NCBI GenBank assembly: GCA_035325905.1
Contig: DAOKYY010000005.1
Location: forward strand, 24,036-88,035
From: DYGX01 sp035325905
Lineage (GTDB): Bacteria; Chloroflexota; Anaerolineae; Aggregatilineales; Aggregatilineaceae
Length of the DNA: 64,000 nt
Direction: 5' to 3'
Each line of letters starts with the position of its first letter. The first letter of the stretch is position 1. The notes below the pieces were generated by a model. It ran no database searches, was not told the DNA's origin, and saw nothing but the letters and a program-made list of their open reading frames with translations. Shown here in pieces: positions 55,375 to 63,942 of this stretch. The translations under genes and the position numbers were made by a program.

Positions 55375-56769
55375 CTAGCGCGGCACCCAGAACATGAAAT
55401 TGTGGAACCCTTCGTTAATCAGCCAGCCGGGAATCTTCAGCGCCTCGGTGACGCTGAAAATCGCGCTCCAGAAACTGTCGCCGAACGCCGGGATGAACCA
55501 GAGCGCGACGAGGATCAGCATCAAGCTGTACGATCCGAGCTGCCGGAGCTGCATCTGCGTGCGGGGGTCAAGAAACGGCTCGATCACGCCGTAGCCGTCC
55601 AGCGGTGGGACCGGAAGCAGGTTGAAGAACACCGCCGTAACCTGAAGCATCGCCAGAAACGCGACGGCGGTCCATAGCGTGGCGTTGGTCCAGATGCTGC
55701 TCTCCGGGACCGGCACGCCTTGCAGGTTCCAGTAGATCAGGCGCGCGTCCACCTTTCCCAGCAAGAACGGCGCGGACAGCAACAGCGCAAGCAGCGCGTT
55801 GGAAAGCGGCCCCGCCGCCGAGACCGCCGCGCCCCACCACTTGTTGCGCAGGCGGTGGCGCTCGATATAGACCGCGCCGCCCGGCAAGCCGATGCCGCCC
55901 ATCGCCAGGAACAGCAGCGGCAGGCCGATGCTCAGCATCGGGTGCATGTACTTGAGCGGGTTGAACGAGAGATAGCCCTTGTCCTTGACGGTATGATCGC
56001 CGCCCCAGTACGCCACCAGCGCGTGCGAGAACTCGTGCAGCGTCAGCGAGAAGACCCAGCCGGCCAGCACGATCACGAACGTCGTCAGGTCGTTGCCGGG
56101 CAGCGCGAAGATCAGGTAGACGAGCAGCGCCGCCAGACCGAGCAGGATCAGCGGCCAGCGCCCGATGCGGTCGATCCAGCTTGCACCCGGCGGGGTTTTC
56201 GACGGGCGCTTGCCGCGCGTCGGAACCAGCACGTATTCGATCTCGTCTGGGGCCGGGGAGGCGTCCGGCGTGGCGGCGCGGCTGGCGCGCGCCGGTGGAC
56301 CGCCCGCGTCCGGGTGCGCCCGCAGATAGTCGCGCGCCGCTTCCGAGTTGAGGGGTGAGGCGGACAGCGCCTCGCCAACCGCGCCTTCGCCGCTTTCCAG
56401 CAGCGCGACCAGCAGGTGCCCGCCGTTGACCGCGCTCTGACCCAACGAGCGCGCCACATCGACCGCGCCGTCAAGCGCCTGGCGCCCCGCGCGCGTGATA
56501 TCCTTGACCTCGGCGGGGGCGGCGCGCTCCATCCCGACCTCGCTCGCGATCTGAGTGTAGAGCGCCGCGCTGTCCGCGCCGCTCTGCGCCAGGACATCGC
56601 GGGCTGCGCCGGATGGCTGGCTCAGCAGCGCCAGCGCCAGATGCTCGATGTCAAGGTAAACCGCGTGGCGGCGGGCGGCTTCCTGCTTCGCCGCGTCGAT
56701 AATGCGATCCAGGTCGCTCGCGATCTGGCCGGTGGGGCGGGGCGCCTGATGGGGCGTGCGATTCTGCAT
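55375..56769 (-). CDS. Clp-N-domain / site-2 protease (M50) fusion
   Basis: This is a 464-residue protein. Residues ~15-155 match the Clp N-terminal repeat domain (two copies of the IDAAKQEAARR...HLALALLSQPSGAA and VNGGHLLVALLE type), the substrate-docking module of ClpA/ClpC. A linker leads to a membrane-embedded M50 metalloprotease: HEFSH at about 244-248 (zinc-binding HExxH) and NLLPVPPLDG at about 383-392 (the third ligand motif). About six helices surround these. S2P proteases cut membrane proteins inside the bilayer, for instance anti-sigma factors. The start ATG 56769 lies 12 bases after the sufU stop. The N-domain could supply substrate selection; this is inference. Confidence 0.88.
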   Translation of the reverse strand: MQNRTPHQAPRPTGQIASDLDRIIDAAKQEAARRHAVYLDIEHLALALLSQPSGAARDVLAQSGADSAALYTQIASEVGMERAAPAEVKDITRAGRQALDGAVDVARSLGQSAVNGGHLLVALLESGEGAVGEALSASPLNSEAARDYLRAHPDAGGPPARASRAATPDASPAPDEIEYVLVPTRGKRPSKTPPGASWIDRIGRWPLILLGLAALLVYLIFALPGNDLTTFVIVLAGWVFSLTLHEFSHALVAYWGGDHTVKDKGYLSFNPLKYMHPMLSIGLPLLFLAMGGIGLPGGAVYIERHRLRNKWWGAAVSAAGPLSNALLALLLSAPFLLGKVDARLIYWNLQGVPVPESSIWTNATLWTAVAFLAMLQVTAVFFNLLPVPPLDGYGVIEPFLDPRTQMQLRQLGSYSLMLILVALWFIPAFGDSFWSAIFSVTEALKIPGWLINEGFHNFMFWVPR

Positions 56770-56781
56770 GACGGGCCGCGC

Positions 56782-57183
56782 TCAGCTTTCGTCCGCGTCG
56801 TCGCCGGTCCAGTTGTGCAGGCCGTAGGCGCCCGCCTTCAGGACCTTGAGCGAAAGCAAAGCGCATTTCAGCCGCGTCGGGCTGAGTTCAATGCCGAGCA
56901 GGTCGAGCAGCTCCTGGCGGTCGAAATGCTGCAGTTCTTCCAGCGTCTTGCCGATGATCTCCTCGCCGAGCATGGACGCCGACGCCTGGCTGATGGTGCA
57001 GCCGTGCCCTTCCCACGACACGGCCTTGACGCGCCCCTCGTCGTCAAGCTGGGCGGTCAGGTGCAGATGATCGCCGCAGAACGGGTTTTCGTCGGCGTAG
57101 TCGATGTCGGCGGGGTCCAGCGGCGCGCCGAAATGGCGCGGGTTGCGCCCGTGGTCAATGATATTGTCGAGATACAGGTCCAT
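56782..57183 (-). CDS. sufU: Fe-S scaffold / sulfur-acceptor protein, SufU-like with shortened insert
   Basis: This is a 133-residue protein on which, or through which, sulfur from SufS passes to clusters. The conserved ligands are Cys36 in NPFCGD (with Asp38), Cys62 in HGCTIS and Cys107 in RLKCALL. The Lys before the last Cys is SufU-like (IscU has His there). The ~20-residue insertion usual between the second and third Cys of SufU looks shorter here, bringing the length close to IscU. It overlaps the reading direction of sufS 31 bases downstream of that gene's stop. The next gene is the ClpN-S2P protease. Confidence 0.9.
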   Translation of the reverse strand: MDLYLDNIIDHGRNPRHFGAPLDPADIDYADENPFCGDHLHLTAQLDDEGRVKAVSWEGHGCTISQASASMLGEEIIGKTLEELQHFDRQELLDLLGIELSPTRLKCALLSLKVLKAGAYGLHNWTGDDADES

Positions 57184-57214
57184 CCGGTTTGTCGAGTCTC
57201 CGTCTCGCTGGGCG

Positions 57215-58465
57215 TCACCGCCCGAACACGCGGCGCGCCCGATCCAGCGCGTCGATCAGCGCATCGACTTCGTGCTGCGTATTGTACAGGTAGAAGCTGG
57301 CGCGCGCGGTCGCCGCCACGCCGAGCCGCTGGTGGAGCGGCATGGCGCAGTGATGCCCGGCGCGGATCGCCACACCCTCCGCGTCGAGCAGCTGGGCGAT
57401 GTCGTGCGCGTGAATATCGGCCAGCGTGAAGGTCGCCACGCCGTTGCGCCGCTCCGGGGCAGGGCCGTAGAGCGTCAGGCCGGGCACCTCGCTGAGCCGG
57501 TCGAGCGCGTAATCGACCACGGCCTGCTCGTGCGCCAGGATATTCGCCATCCCGATCGCGCTCAGGTAGTCGATCGCCGCGCCCAGCCCGGCGGCTTCCG
57601 CGATGGCGGGCGTCCCGGCCTCGAACTTGTGCGGCAGGTCGTTCCAGGCGCTGCCTTCGAGCGTGACGCGCTTGATCATCTCGCCGCCGCCCATGTACGG
57701 CGGCATGGCGTCGAGCAGGGCGCGCTTGCCGTACAGCACGCCGATCCCGGTCGGCCCGGCCATTTTGTGCGCGGAGAAGGCGTAAAAGTCGGCGTCGAGC
57801 GCCTGCACGTCCACGCTCAGGTGCGGGACGCTCTGCGCGCCGTCGACCAGGGCCAGCGCCCCGGCGGCGTGCGCCTGCTCGATCATCTCGGCGACCGGGT
57901 TGACGGTCCCCAGCACGTTGCTGACATGCATGAAGCTGACCAGCTTGACCGGCTCGTCGCGCAGCAGCGCGGCGTAGGCGTCGAGGTCTAGCTCGCCCGC
58001 GCCGGTGATCGGCACGTAGCGCAGGGTGAAGCCGCGCTCCTGCTGCACGATCTGCCAGGGGACGATGTTGCTGTGATGCTCCATCTCGGTCAGGACGACG
58101 ACATCGCCGGGGCCGAGGTTGGCGCGGCCCCACGCCGCCGCGACCAGGTTGATCGCTTCGGTCGTGTTGCGCGTGAAGATGATCTCGCGGCGCGACCCGG
58201 CGTTGATGAAGGCGCGGACCTTGTCGCGCGCGCCCTCGTAGGCGGCGGTAGCGCGCTCGCTGAGAACGTGAATCCCCCGGTGCACGTTGGCGTGGCTGGT
58301 CGCGTAATAGGCGCTCATGGCGTCGATCACCTGGCGCGGCTTCTGGCTGCTGGCCGCCGAGTCCAGGAAGACCAGCCGCTTGCCGGGGTGCACGTCTTGG
58401 TCAAGCGCCGGGAAGTCGGCGCGAATGGCCTTGATGTCGAGCGGAGATGTGATGGGATGCATCAT
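57215..58465 (-). CDS. sufS: Cysteine desulfurase SufS
   Basis: This is a 416-residue PLP enzyme that takes sulfur from cysteine and hands it to SufU as a persulfide. The PLP Lys is in SAHKMAGPTGIGVLYGK near residue 231, and the active-site Cys is in RAGHHCAMPLH near 371, the group II (SufS/CsdA) pattern. ATG 58465 has AGGGAAC about 5 bases upstream; ATG 58462 is an alternative. It sits 10 bases after the nucleotidyltransferase stop and 31 bases before sufU, so one transcript is likely. Family assignment is firm. Confidence 0.96.
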   Translation of the reverse strand: MMHPITSPLDIKAIRADFPALDQDVHPGKRLVFLDSAASSQKPRQVIDAMSAYYATSHANVHRGIHVLSERATAAYEGARDKVRAFINAGSRREIIFTRNTTEAINLVAAAWGRANLGPGDVVVLTEMEHHSNIVPWQIVQQERGFTLRYVPITGAGELDLDAYAALLRDEPVKLVSFMHVSNVLGTVNPVAEMIEQAHAAGALALVDGAQSVPHLSVDVQALDADFYAFSAHKMAGPTGIGVLYGKRALLDAMPPYMGGGEMIKRVTLEGSAWNDLPHKFEAGTPAIAEAAGLGAAIDYLSAIGMANILAHEQAVVDYALDRLSEVPGLTLYGPAPERRNGVATFTLADIHAHDIAQLLDAEGVAIRAGHHCAMPLHQRLGVAATARASFYLYNTQHEVDALIDALDRARRVFGR

Positions 58466-58475
58466 CGCTGTTCCC

Positions 58476-59216
58476 TTATGCGCGTTCGGCTAATGCGCAT
58501 GCCTGACTGACAATTACGCGCTGTTGGTCGTCATAGGTGTGCTGGGCGTCGTCCGCCGCCAGCCTATACAGCGTCAGCGCGGCGCGGCACGTTTCCTCGA
58601 AATCCGGCGTGTTCAGCCCCATCGCACAGGCCTGCGCGTCCTTCCAGGCGAGGCCAAGCGCCTCCGCGACCATGTCCCACAGCCGGTTTTCGGAGCCATA
58701 CAGCAACCGGTGATGCACCGAGACGATCCCCGGCAGATTCAGCACGAGCACGTTGCGCTGAACGGCGGCAGTCACGAACCGATGCTGCTCCAGCGCGGCC
58801 ACCAGCTTGAACACTTCCTCGGCTAGTCCAGCCACCTCGCGGGCGACCCAGGCATCCGCCGCACCAGGGCCGAGCCGATCCCATGACCAGGCGAGCGCCT
58901 CGCGCTGTAGACTGCCCGCCACCCCGGCCGGATCGTGCTGAATTCGCGCTTCCCGCCAGCCGCAGACGGCTGCTCCCACCGCCGCCGGATCGGTGAACTG
59001 CTGGCGCGCAGCCTCGACCGGGACCCAGGCTACGTCCACCAGGCGCCCGTCGCGCCACTCGTAACGCTTCTCGCCGTTTCCTAGCGCGAGCAAATCAATG
59101 TCCGAGTGCGCGGATGCTTGCTCGCGCGCGAAGCTGCCGAACAGCACGACTGCCTGTGCGCCAGCGGCGGCCAACTCGGCAGTCACGCGATCAATTGTAG
59201 CGCGGTCGTCGGTCAT
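58476..59216 (-). CDS. Nucleotidyltransferase-domain protein (pol-beta superfamily)
   Basis: This is a 246-residue protein. The N-terminal ~90 residues form a minimal pol-beta-type nucleotidyltransferase: LFGSFAREQASAHSDIDLL with Gly27-Ser28 and catalytic Asp39 and Asp41. The C-terminal ~150 residues are helical, with many His, Trp and Arg, and resemble substrate-binding halves of such proteins. Members add nucleotides to proteins, RNA or antibiotics; the substrate here is unknown. ATG 59216 has GGGGGAG 4-6 bases upstream. Its place as first gene of the sufS-sufU operon is unusual. A toxin-antitoxin MNT-type pairing was considered, but no HEPN partner is visible next to it. Confidence 0.85.
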   Translation of the reverse strand: MTDDRATIDRVTAELAAAGAQAVVLFGSFAREQASAHSDIDLLALGNGEKRYEWRDGRLVDVAWVPVEAARQQFTDPAAVGAAVCGWREARIQHDPAGVAGSLQREALAWSWDRLGPGAADAWVAREVAGLAEEVFKLVAALEQHRFVTAAVQRNVLVLNLPGIVSVHHRLLYGSENRLWDMVAEALGLAWKDAQACAMGLNTPDFEETCRAALTLYRLAADDAQHTYDDQQRVIVSQACALAERA

Positions 59217-59239
59217 GATTCTCCCCCGATCCTCCACAG

Positions 59240-59245
59240 ATTATA
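59240..59245 (-). promoter_or_regulatory. -10 box of the nucleotidyltransferase-sufS operon
   Basis: Minus-strand TATAAT, about 24 bases before ATG 59216. No good -35 is present at 16-18 bp, so an activator or another sigma factor may be needed. Confidence 0.5.
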
Positions 59246-59310
59246 CGGCGGCGCCCAGCGAACCGGGCAGTACTGTCCAGCCGGAAAATATGTGACATAA
59301 ATCAGATAAA

Positions 59311-59349
59311 AATCAAAGAAAAACCGGGTCAGCACAGGCTGGCCCGGTT
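59311..59349 (-). terminator. Terminator of the sufC-sufB-sufD operon
   Basis: The arms AACCGGGTCAGC (59322-59333) and GCTGGCCCGGTT (59338-59349) pair with one mismatch and a 4-base loop. On the minus strand the stem is followed by TTTCTTTGATTTTT. It lies 34 bases after the sufD stop. Confidence 0.8.
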
Positions 59350-59382
59350 CATCTCGTCTACTCTCTCCACCGCCAGTTGCGC

Positions 59383-60744
59383 TTAGCTCTCGCCGAGCAG
59401 CTTGCGCTCGACGTAGGCCATCATGCGGTCGCGCACGCTCTCGAACGGGATGCGGTCCAGCACCGGGACGAAGAAGCCATCGACGATCAGCTTTTCGGCT
59501 TCGTCGCGCGGAACACCGCGCGCCATCAGGTAGAAGATCAGCTCTTCCTCGATCTTGCCGGTGGCGGAGGCGTGGGTGCAGCGCACGTCGTTCGCTTCGA
59601 TCTCCAGCCCAGGGATGCTGTCGGCGCGGGCCTTGTCGCTCATGATCATGTTGCGGTTGGCCTGGAAGCCGTCGGTCTTCTGGGCGCCGGGCAGCGCCTT
59701 GATCATGCCCTGCCAGACCGTGCGCGACTCGTCCTTGAGCACGCCCTTGAACAGCAGATCAGACGTGGTATAGGGCGCGTTGTGGTTCTGCTGCGTGTCG
59801 AGGTCCATGAACTGCTGGCCGCTGGGGAAGTAGAGGGCGCTCATGCGGCCCCAGCTCCCCTTGCCGTCGAGGTCGATCTCCATGAACGCCTTGATCAGCT
59901 TGCCGCCCATCTGCCCCGTCACCCAGTCAAGCTGCCCATCATCCGCGACGCGCGCGCGCTGGTGGCTGAACTCGAACATGTGATGGCCCCAGTCTTGCAG
60001 GTTGACAAAGCGCAGGGTCGCCCCCGCGCCGACGATCAGCTCGACGACGCCGATAAAGCTGGCGTCCGCGCCGAGCGTAGGCGACAGCGACTCGTGCAGG
60101 TAGTCGATCTGCGCGCCTTCTTCGAGGACGACCAGGATGTGCCCCAGCGTGGCGGCCGGCTGCGTCGCGTAGAAGATGCTGTGCGCGGGCAGCGCCGCCT
60201 GGACGCCGCGCGGAACGTAGACGAACACGCCGTGCGTCCACAGGGCCGCATTCAGCGCCGCGAACTTGTCAATCTCCGGCGTGACGGCGTGCGTCATCAG
60301 GTGCTTGCGGACCAGGTCACTATGCTCGCGGACGGCGGTCCGCAAATCGGTCACGATCACGCCTTGCTCGCGCAGCGCCAGCGCGATCTCGTGATGCACG
60401 AGGTGATCGTTGACGAATGCCAGGGTCGCGCCCTGCTGCTCGCCGAGCAACGGCTCGCGGCTGCCAGCGGGAATGTCCTCGAAGTGCGCGCCGCCGCTGC
60501 CATTGGTTGACACGGCGACCGGCAGGTGCCCCGCGCTCTCCCAGTTGATGTGCCGGTAATCGGTGCGCCGCCATGCCTCGTCCTGGGTGGTCGGCATCGG
60601 CAGCGATTCGTACAGGTCCCACGCCGCCAGACGCTGCTCGCGCAGCCAATCCGGCTCGTTATGGCGGGCGCTCAAGGCTTCGACATCGGCCCGGCTGAGC
60701 GGCGGGGCCTGGAATTCACGTGCCACACGACGGCGAGTTGCCAC
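59383..60744 (-). CDS. sufD: Fe-S assembly protein SufD
   Basis: This is a 453-residue subunit of the SufBC2D scaffold complex. It has the SufB/D beta-helix core, with ALNAALWTHGVFVYVPRGV near residue 165, and ends in LIVDGFFVPVLDRIP and YVERKL. The conserved C-terminal His-type region (RCTHASATGKIEE) is present. GTG 60744 has GAGAGG about 8 bases upstream; the 15-residue-longer frame to 60789 has no ribosome site. It is the third gene of sufC-sufB-sufD. Partner SufB and ATPase SufC are encoded next to it. Confidence 0.95.
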   Translation of the reverse strand: MATRRRVAREFQAPPLSRADVEALSARHNEPDWLREQRLAAWDLYESLPMPTTQDEAWRRTDYRHINWESAGHLPVAVSTNGSGGAHFEDIPAGSREPLLGEQQGATLAFVNDHLVHHEIALALREQGVIVTDLRTAVREHSDLVRKHLMTHAVTPEIDKFAALNAALWTHGVFVYVPRGVQAALPAHSIFYATQPAATLGHILVVLEEGAQIDYLHESLSPTLGADASFIGVVELIVGAGATLRFVNLQDWGHHMFEFSHQRARVADDGQLDWVTGQMGGKLIKAFMEIDLDGKGSWGRMSALYFPSGQQFMDLDTQQNHNAPYTTSDLLFKGVLKDESRTVWQGMIKALPGAQKTDGFQANRNMIMSDKARADSIPGLEIEANDVRCTHASATGKIEEELIFYLMARGVPRDEAEKLIVDGFFVPVLDRIPFESVRDRMMAYVERKLLGES

Positions 60745-60826
60745 TGGTCTGACCTCTCTTGACTGCTGTGCTGATCTCGTGCCCGGCAACCGGGCGCAGA
60801 GCGGGCGCCGATCCGGGGCGCGGGAA

Positions 60827-60850
60827 GGGGGCGCGTGGTGGTGCGCCCCC
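60827..60850 (-). other. Stable hairpin in the sufB-sufD gap
   Basis: GGGGGCGC (60827-60834) and GCGCCCCC (60843-60850) are exact complements with an 8-base loop. A second perfect hairpin, GCCCGG/CCGGGC, lies at 60781-60795. No T-tract follows, so mRNA processing or differential stability between sufB and sufD is more likely than termination. Confidence 0.5.
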
Positions 60851-60885
60851 TCGTCGTCGCGCGCCGGGACCTGCGGCCTTCCACG

Positions 60886-62301
60886 CTAGCCGATCGACCC
60901 TTCCATCTGGAGCTGGATCAACCGGTTCATTTCGATGCTGTATTCCATCGGCAGCTCTTTGGTGAGCGGCTCCAGGAAGCCGTTGACGACCATCGCGTTC
61001 GCTTCGTCTTCGGACATCCCCCGGCTCATCAGGTAGAAAACCTGGTCATCGCCGATCTTGCTGACGGTCGCCTCGTGGCCGATGGTCACGTCCGGCGCCT
61101 CGATCTCGATGTACGGGTAGGTGTCGGACTCGCTGTACTCGTCGAGCAGCAGCGCGTCGCAGACGACCGTGCTCTTGACGTTGTTGGCTTCCGGGTAGAC
61201 CTTGAGCAGGCCGCGATAGCTGCTACGCCCGCCATCTTTGGCGATCGACTTGCTGAGAATCTGGCTGGTGGTGTGCGGCGCGACGTGAATCGCCTTGCCG
61301 CCCGCGTCTTGCACCTGGCCGCGCCCCGCGAAGGCGATTGACAGAATCTCGCCGTGCGCGCCCGGCTCCATCAGGTAGAGCGACGGGTATTTCATCGTGA
61401 CCTTGCTGCCCAGGTTAGCGTCCACCCACTCGTGGCTGCCGTCGGCGTAGACCATCGCGCGCTGCGTCACGAGGTTGTAGACGTTGTCCGACCAGTTCTG
61501 AATCGTGGTGTAGCGCGAGCGCGCGCCCTTCTTGACCACGATCTCGATCACGCCGCTGTGCAGGCTGTCGCTCGAATAGGTCGGGGCGGTGCAGCCCTCG
61601 ACGTAGTGCAGATACGCGCCCTCGTCCACGATGATCAGGGTGCGCTCGAACTGGCCGAGGTTCGCGGTGTTGATGCGGAAATACGCCTGGAGCGGCATCT
61701 GAATCTTGACGCCCGGCGGGACGTAAATGAACGAGCCGCCGGACCACACCGCCGCGTTGAGCGCCGCGTACTTGTTGTCGTAGGCCGGGACGACGGTCCC
61801 GAAGTATTCGCGGAACAGGTCTTCGTGCTCGCGCAGTCCAGCCTCGATGCTCTTGAAGATCACGCCCTGGTCTTCCAACTCCTGGCGGATGCGGTGGTAG
61901 ACCATCTCCGAGTCGTACTGCGCGCCGCTGCCCGCCAGGAACTTCTGCTCGGCCTCCGGGACGCCCAGCCGGTCGAAGGTGCGCTTGATGTTCTCCGGCA
62001 CATCTTCCCAGCTACGGCCTTCTTTTTCGGCGGGGCGCACGAAGAAGTAGATGTCGTCCTCGCGCAGACCGGAGAGGTCCGCGCCCCAGGTCGGGACCGG
62101 CTTGCTCTGGTAGATTTCGAGCGCCTTCAGGCGCTGCTCGCGCATCCATTGAGGCTCTTGCTTCATCTCGCTGATCTGCGCGACGATCTCCGCGTCCAGA
62201 CCCTTGCGGGCCTTGAACACGTAGGTATCAGGGTCGCGGAAGCCGTACTGCTCGTCGTACGATTCGCGTATGCCCTGAAGCTGCTCGGCATCACTTGTCA
62301 T
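60886..62301 (-). CDS. sufB: Fe-S assembly protein SufB
   Basis: This 471-residue protein is the core scaffold subunit where clusters form. Family marks are [20 protein letters not shown] near residue 180, [16 protein letters not shown] near 245, and the end [19 protein letters not shown]. It is one of the best-conserved SUF proteins, and the length is normal. ATG 62301 has AAAGAGG about 7 bases upstream. It lies 53 bases after sufC and 141 bases before sufD; the second gap holds stable hairpins. Confidence 0.97.
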   Translation of the reverse strand: MTSDAEQLQGIRESYDEQYGFRDPDTYVFKARKGLDAEIVAQISEMKQEPQWMREQRLKALEIYQSKPVPTWGADLSGLREDDIYFFVRPAEKEGRSWEDVPENIKRTFDRLGVPEAEQKFLAGSGAQYDSEMVYHRIRQELEDQGVIFKSIEAGLREHEDLFREYFGTVVPAYDNKYAALNAAVWSGGSFIYVPPGVKIQMPLQAYFRINTANLGQFERTLIIVDEGAYLHYVEGCTAPTYSSDSLHSGVIEIVVKKGARSRYTTIQNWSDNVYNLVTQRAMVYADGSHEWVDANLGSKVTMKYPSLYLMEPGAHGEILSIAFAGRGQVQDAGGKAIHVAPHTTSQILSKSIAKDGGRSSYRGLLKVYPEANNVKSTVVCDALLLDEYSESDTYPYIEIEAPDVTIGHEATVSKIGDDQVFYLMSRGMSEDEANAMVVNGFLEPLTKELPMEYSIEMNRLIQLQMEGSIG

Positions 62302-62354
62302 GACTTAACCTCTTTCTCGACGGCCACTCGCTCGCGCGCCGGGGTCCGGCGGGC

Positions 62355-63131
62355 TTACGCGTCGCCGTTCGCCTGCTTTTCGCGCAGCCAGTCGTAGCCG
62401 TGCTCCTCAAGGTGCAGCGCCAGGTCAGGGCCGCCGCTCTCGACAATCTGCCCGTCCATCATAATATGGACGAACTGGGGCTTGATATGGTTGAGAATGC
62501 GCTGATAGTGGGTGATAACCAGCACGCCCAGGTCGTCGCTGCTGAGCTTCGCCACGCCTTCGGAGACGATCCGCAGCGCGTCGATGTCCAGCCCGGAGTC
62601 CGTCTCGTCCATGATCGCGATCTTCGGCTGGAGCATCGCCATCTGGAGAATCTCCGCGCGCTTCTTCTCGCCGCCCGAAAACCCTTCGTTCAGATAGCGC
62701 CCGCCAAAGCTGTGATCCATCTGAAGCAGGTCCATCTTCTCGATCATCATCTTGCGAAACTGCGGGATCGGGATGCCTTTGTCTTCGGGGTTTTCGGCTT
62801 TGCGGCGCGCGTTGATCGCGTTGCGCAGGAAGTTGGCGACGGTCACGCCGGGCACGGCGACCGGGTACTGGAACGCCAGGAACAGGCCCATCCGGCTGCG
62901 CTCGTCCGTTTCCAGCTCGACCAGGTCCACGCCGTCGAAGATGATCTGCCCGCCGGTCACTTCGTACGCGGGATGGCCCATCAATGTGTTCGCCAGCGTG
63001 CTCTTGCCGGAGCCGTTCGGCCCCATCAGGGCGTGCACTTCGCCCTGCTTGACGACCAGGTTCACACCCTTGAGGATCGGCTGACCCTCGACGCTGACAT
63101 GCAAGTTGCGAATTTCCAACGCGGCACCCAT
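62355..63131 (-). CDS. sufC: Fe-S assembly ATPase SufC
   Basis: This is a 258-residue ABC-type ATPase that drives conformational change of the SufBD scaffold. Walker A is GPNGSGKST at about residues 39-47, the signature is FSGGEKKR near 148, and Walker B is IAIMDETDSGLD near 172, with the H-loop in ITHYQRIL. ATG 63131 has AGGAGGAA about 10 bases upstream; a longer frame to 63320 would run across the promoter. It is the first gene of the sufC-sufB-sufD operon, driven from 63311-63339, with a leader of about 170 bases. Confidence 0.97.
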   Translation of the reverse strand: MGAALEIRNLHVSVEGQPILKGVNLVVKQGEVHALMGPNGSGKSTLANTLMGHPAYEVTGGQIIFDGVDLVELETDERSRMGLFLAFQYPVAVPGVTVANFLRNAINARRKAENPEDKGIPIPQFRKMMIEKMDLLQMDHSFGGRYLNEGFSGGEKKRAEILQMAMLQPKIAIMDETDSGLDIDALRIVSEGVAKLSSDDLGVLVITHYQRILNHIKPQFVHIMMDGQIVESGGPDLALHLEEHGYDWLREKQANGDA

Positions 63132-63310
63132 AACTCCGGTGTTCCTCCTGATGGTGATCGGGATAGTGAGACGCGGTCCCCGGCCAGCGCCGGGAAGCGC
63201 GCGCAGCGATAGCGGCGGTTGCGAGCGGTCCTCGAAAAGAGCCGCGTCTGAACTGAGCGCGGCGCTTGAGTCTGCCGCAATTGAGAACCTTTTGCAATTA
63301 ATCTGACGAG

Positions 63311-63339
63311 AGTATAACATTGCGCCCAGCTTCGGTCAA
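63311..63339 (-). promoter_or_regulatory. Promoter of sufC-sufB-sufD
   Basis: Minus strand TTGACC (63334-63339), 17 bases, TATACT (63311-63316). The -35 touches the palindrome at 63338-63365, so a protein bound there would block or assist polymerase. The 5' leader runs from about 63304 to 63132; it contains short direct repeats of AATTGC and no intrinsic terminator. Confidence 0.75.
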
Positions 63340-63365
63340 TAAACTAGAAAAACATCTAGTTTATT
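63338..63365. promoter_or_regulatory. 11-bp perfect palindrome, candidate Fe-S/redox operator
   Basis: AATAAACTAGA (63338-63348) and TCTAGTTTATT (63355-63365) are exact complements around a 6-base A-rich spacer. It is AT-rich in a GC-rich region and abuts the sufC -35. No T-tract or gene end explains it as a terminator. A dimeric regulator (Rrf2/SufR-like) is the natural candidate, but it does not match the IscR or cyanobacterial SufR sites I know. Confidence 0.65.
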
Positions 63366-63385
63366 TGACGCGAGCGCGTGTCAAA
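63364..63385. repeat. TTTGAC/GTCAAA inverted repeat next to the operator
   Basis: TTTGAC (63364-63369) and GTCAAA (63380-63385) are exact complements separated by 10 GC-rich bases. It adjoins the 11-bp palindrome on the side of the divergent DUF59 gene and could be a second regulator half-site pair or contain its -35. Confidence 0.4.
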
Positions 63386-63501
63386 GACCGTCAAAGCGGG
63401 GGCATTTCCGCTAAAATCGGCTTAACACCTGCTTAACACTGGCCCAGCCAGCTATGACCGCCCGGCGCAGCGATCGCCGGGTTTGAGATGAGGAGCACCG
63501 C

Positions 63502-63816
63502 ATGAGCGAGCAAATTTCCCGCGAGCAACGCGCCGAGATCGTCCGCGACGCGCTGCGCCAGGTGATCGACCCGGAGATCGGGCTGAGCGTGACCGAGCTG
63601 GGTCTGCTGCGCGAGGTTCAGATCGAGGACGATCACACCCACCTGGTGATGATCCTGACGACGCCGTTCTGCCCCTACGCGCCGCAGCTTCTCGAAGCCT
63701 CGCGCCAGAAGGCGCAAGAGGCGCTCGGCGTCCCGACCACGATCGAGGTTGGCGCGGAGCTGTGGGACCCCAGCATGGCCGAAGACGGCGTGCTGAGCGA
63801 TTGGGGGCTGTTCTAG
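63502..63816 (+). CDS. DUF59/MIP18-family Fe-S cluster assembly or carrier factor
   Basis: This is a 104-residue protein of the DUF59 (FeS_assembly_P, PaaD/SufT/MIP18-like) family. Marks are QVIDPEIGLSVTELGLL near residues 20-36 and TTPFCPYAP near 53-61, with the conserved Cys. Members support maturation or transfer of Fe-S clusters. It diverges from sufC across the palindromic operator, so both may be controlled together. ATG 63502 has GAGGAG about 7 bases upstream. Length is normal for the family. The exact subgroup (SufT or PaaD-like) is uncertain. Confidence 0.92.
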   Translation: MSEQISREQRAEIVRDALRQVIDPEIGLSVTELGLLREVQIEDDHTHLVMILTTPFCPYAPQLLEASRQKAQEALGVPTTIEVGAELWDPSMAEDGVLSDWGLF

Positions 63817-63922
63817 AAGCTGTTATGAACTTTCCAGACTGGACCACAAGAGAACAATCCAGCGTCCGGGGGGAGGGGCGGAAGCTCGCGCCGCCCGTCA
63901 TCGCCCGAATGGGTCTGGCAGC

Positions 63923-63942
63923 GGGCGCAGCAAGCCGCGCCC
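63923..63942. repeat. Candidate REP-like palindrome in the terminal non-coding stretch
   Basis: GGGCGC (63923-63928) and GCGCCC (63937-63942) are exact complements around AGCAAGCC, followed by CTACGA. Short GC palindromes ending in CCCCTACG recur between genes in many bacterial genomes as far as I recall. The region 63817-64000 otherwise shows no gene or promoter that I can support. Confidence 0.4.

Noticed and set aside
58476..59216. MNT/HEPN toxin-antitoxin pair
   Set aside because: No HEPN-domain gene is adjacent; both neighbours are Fe-S genes or a terminator.
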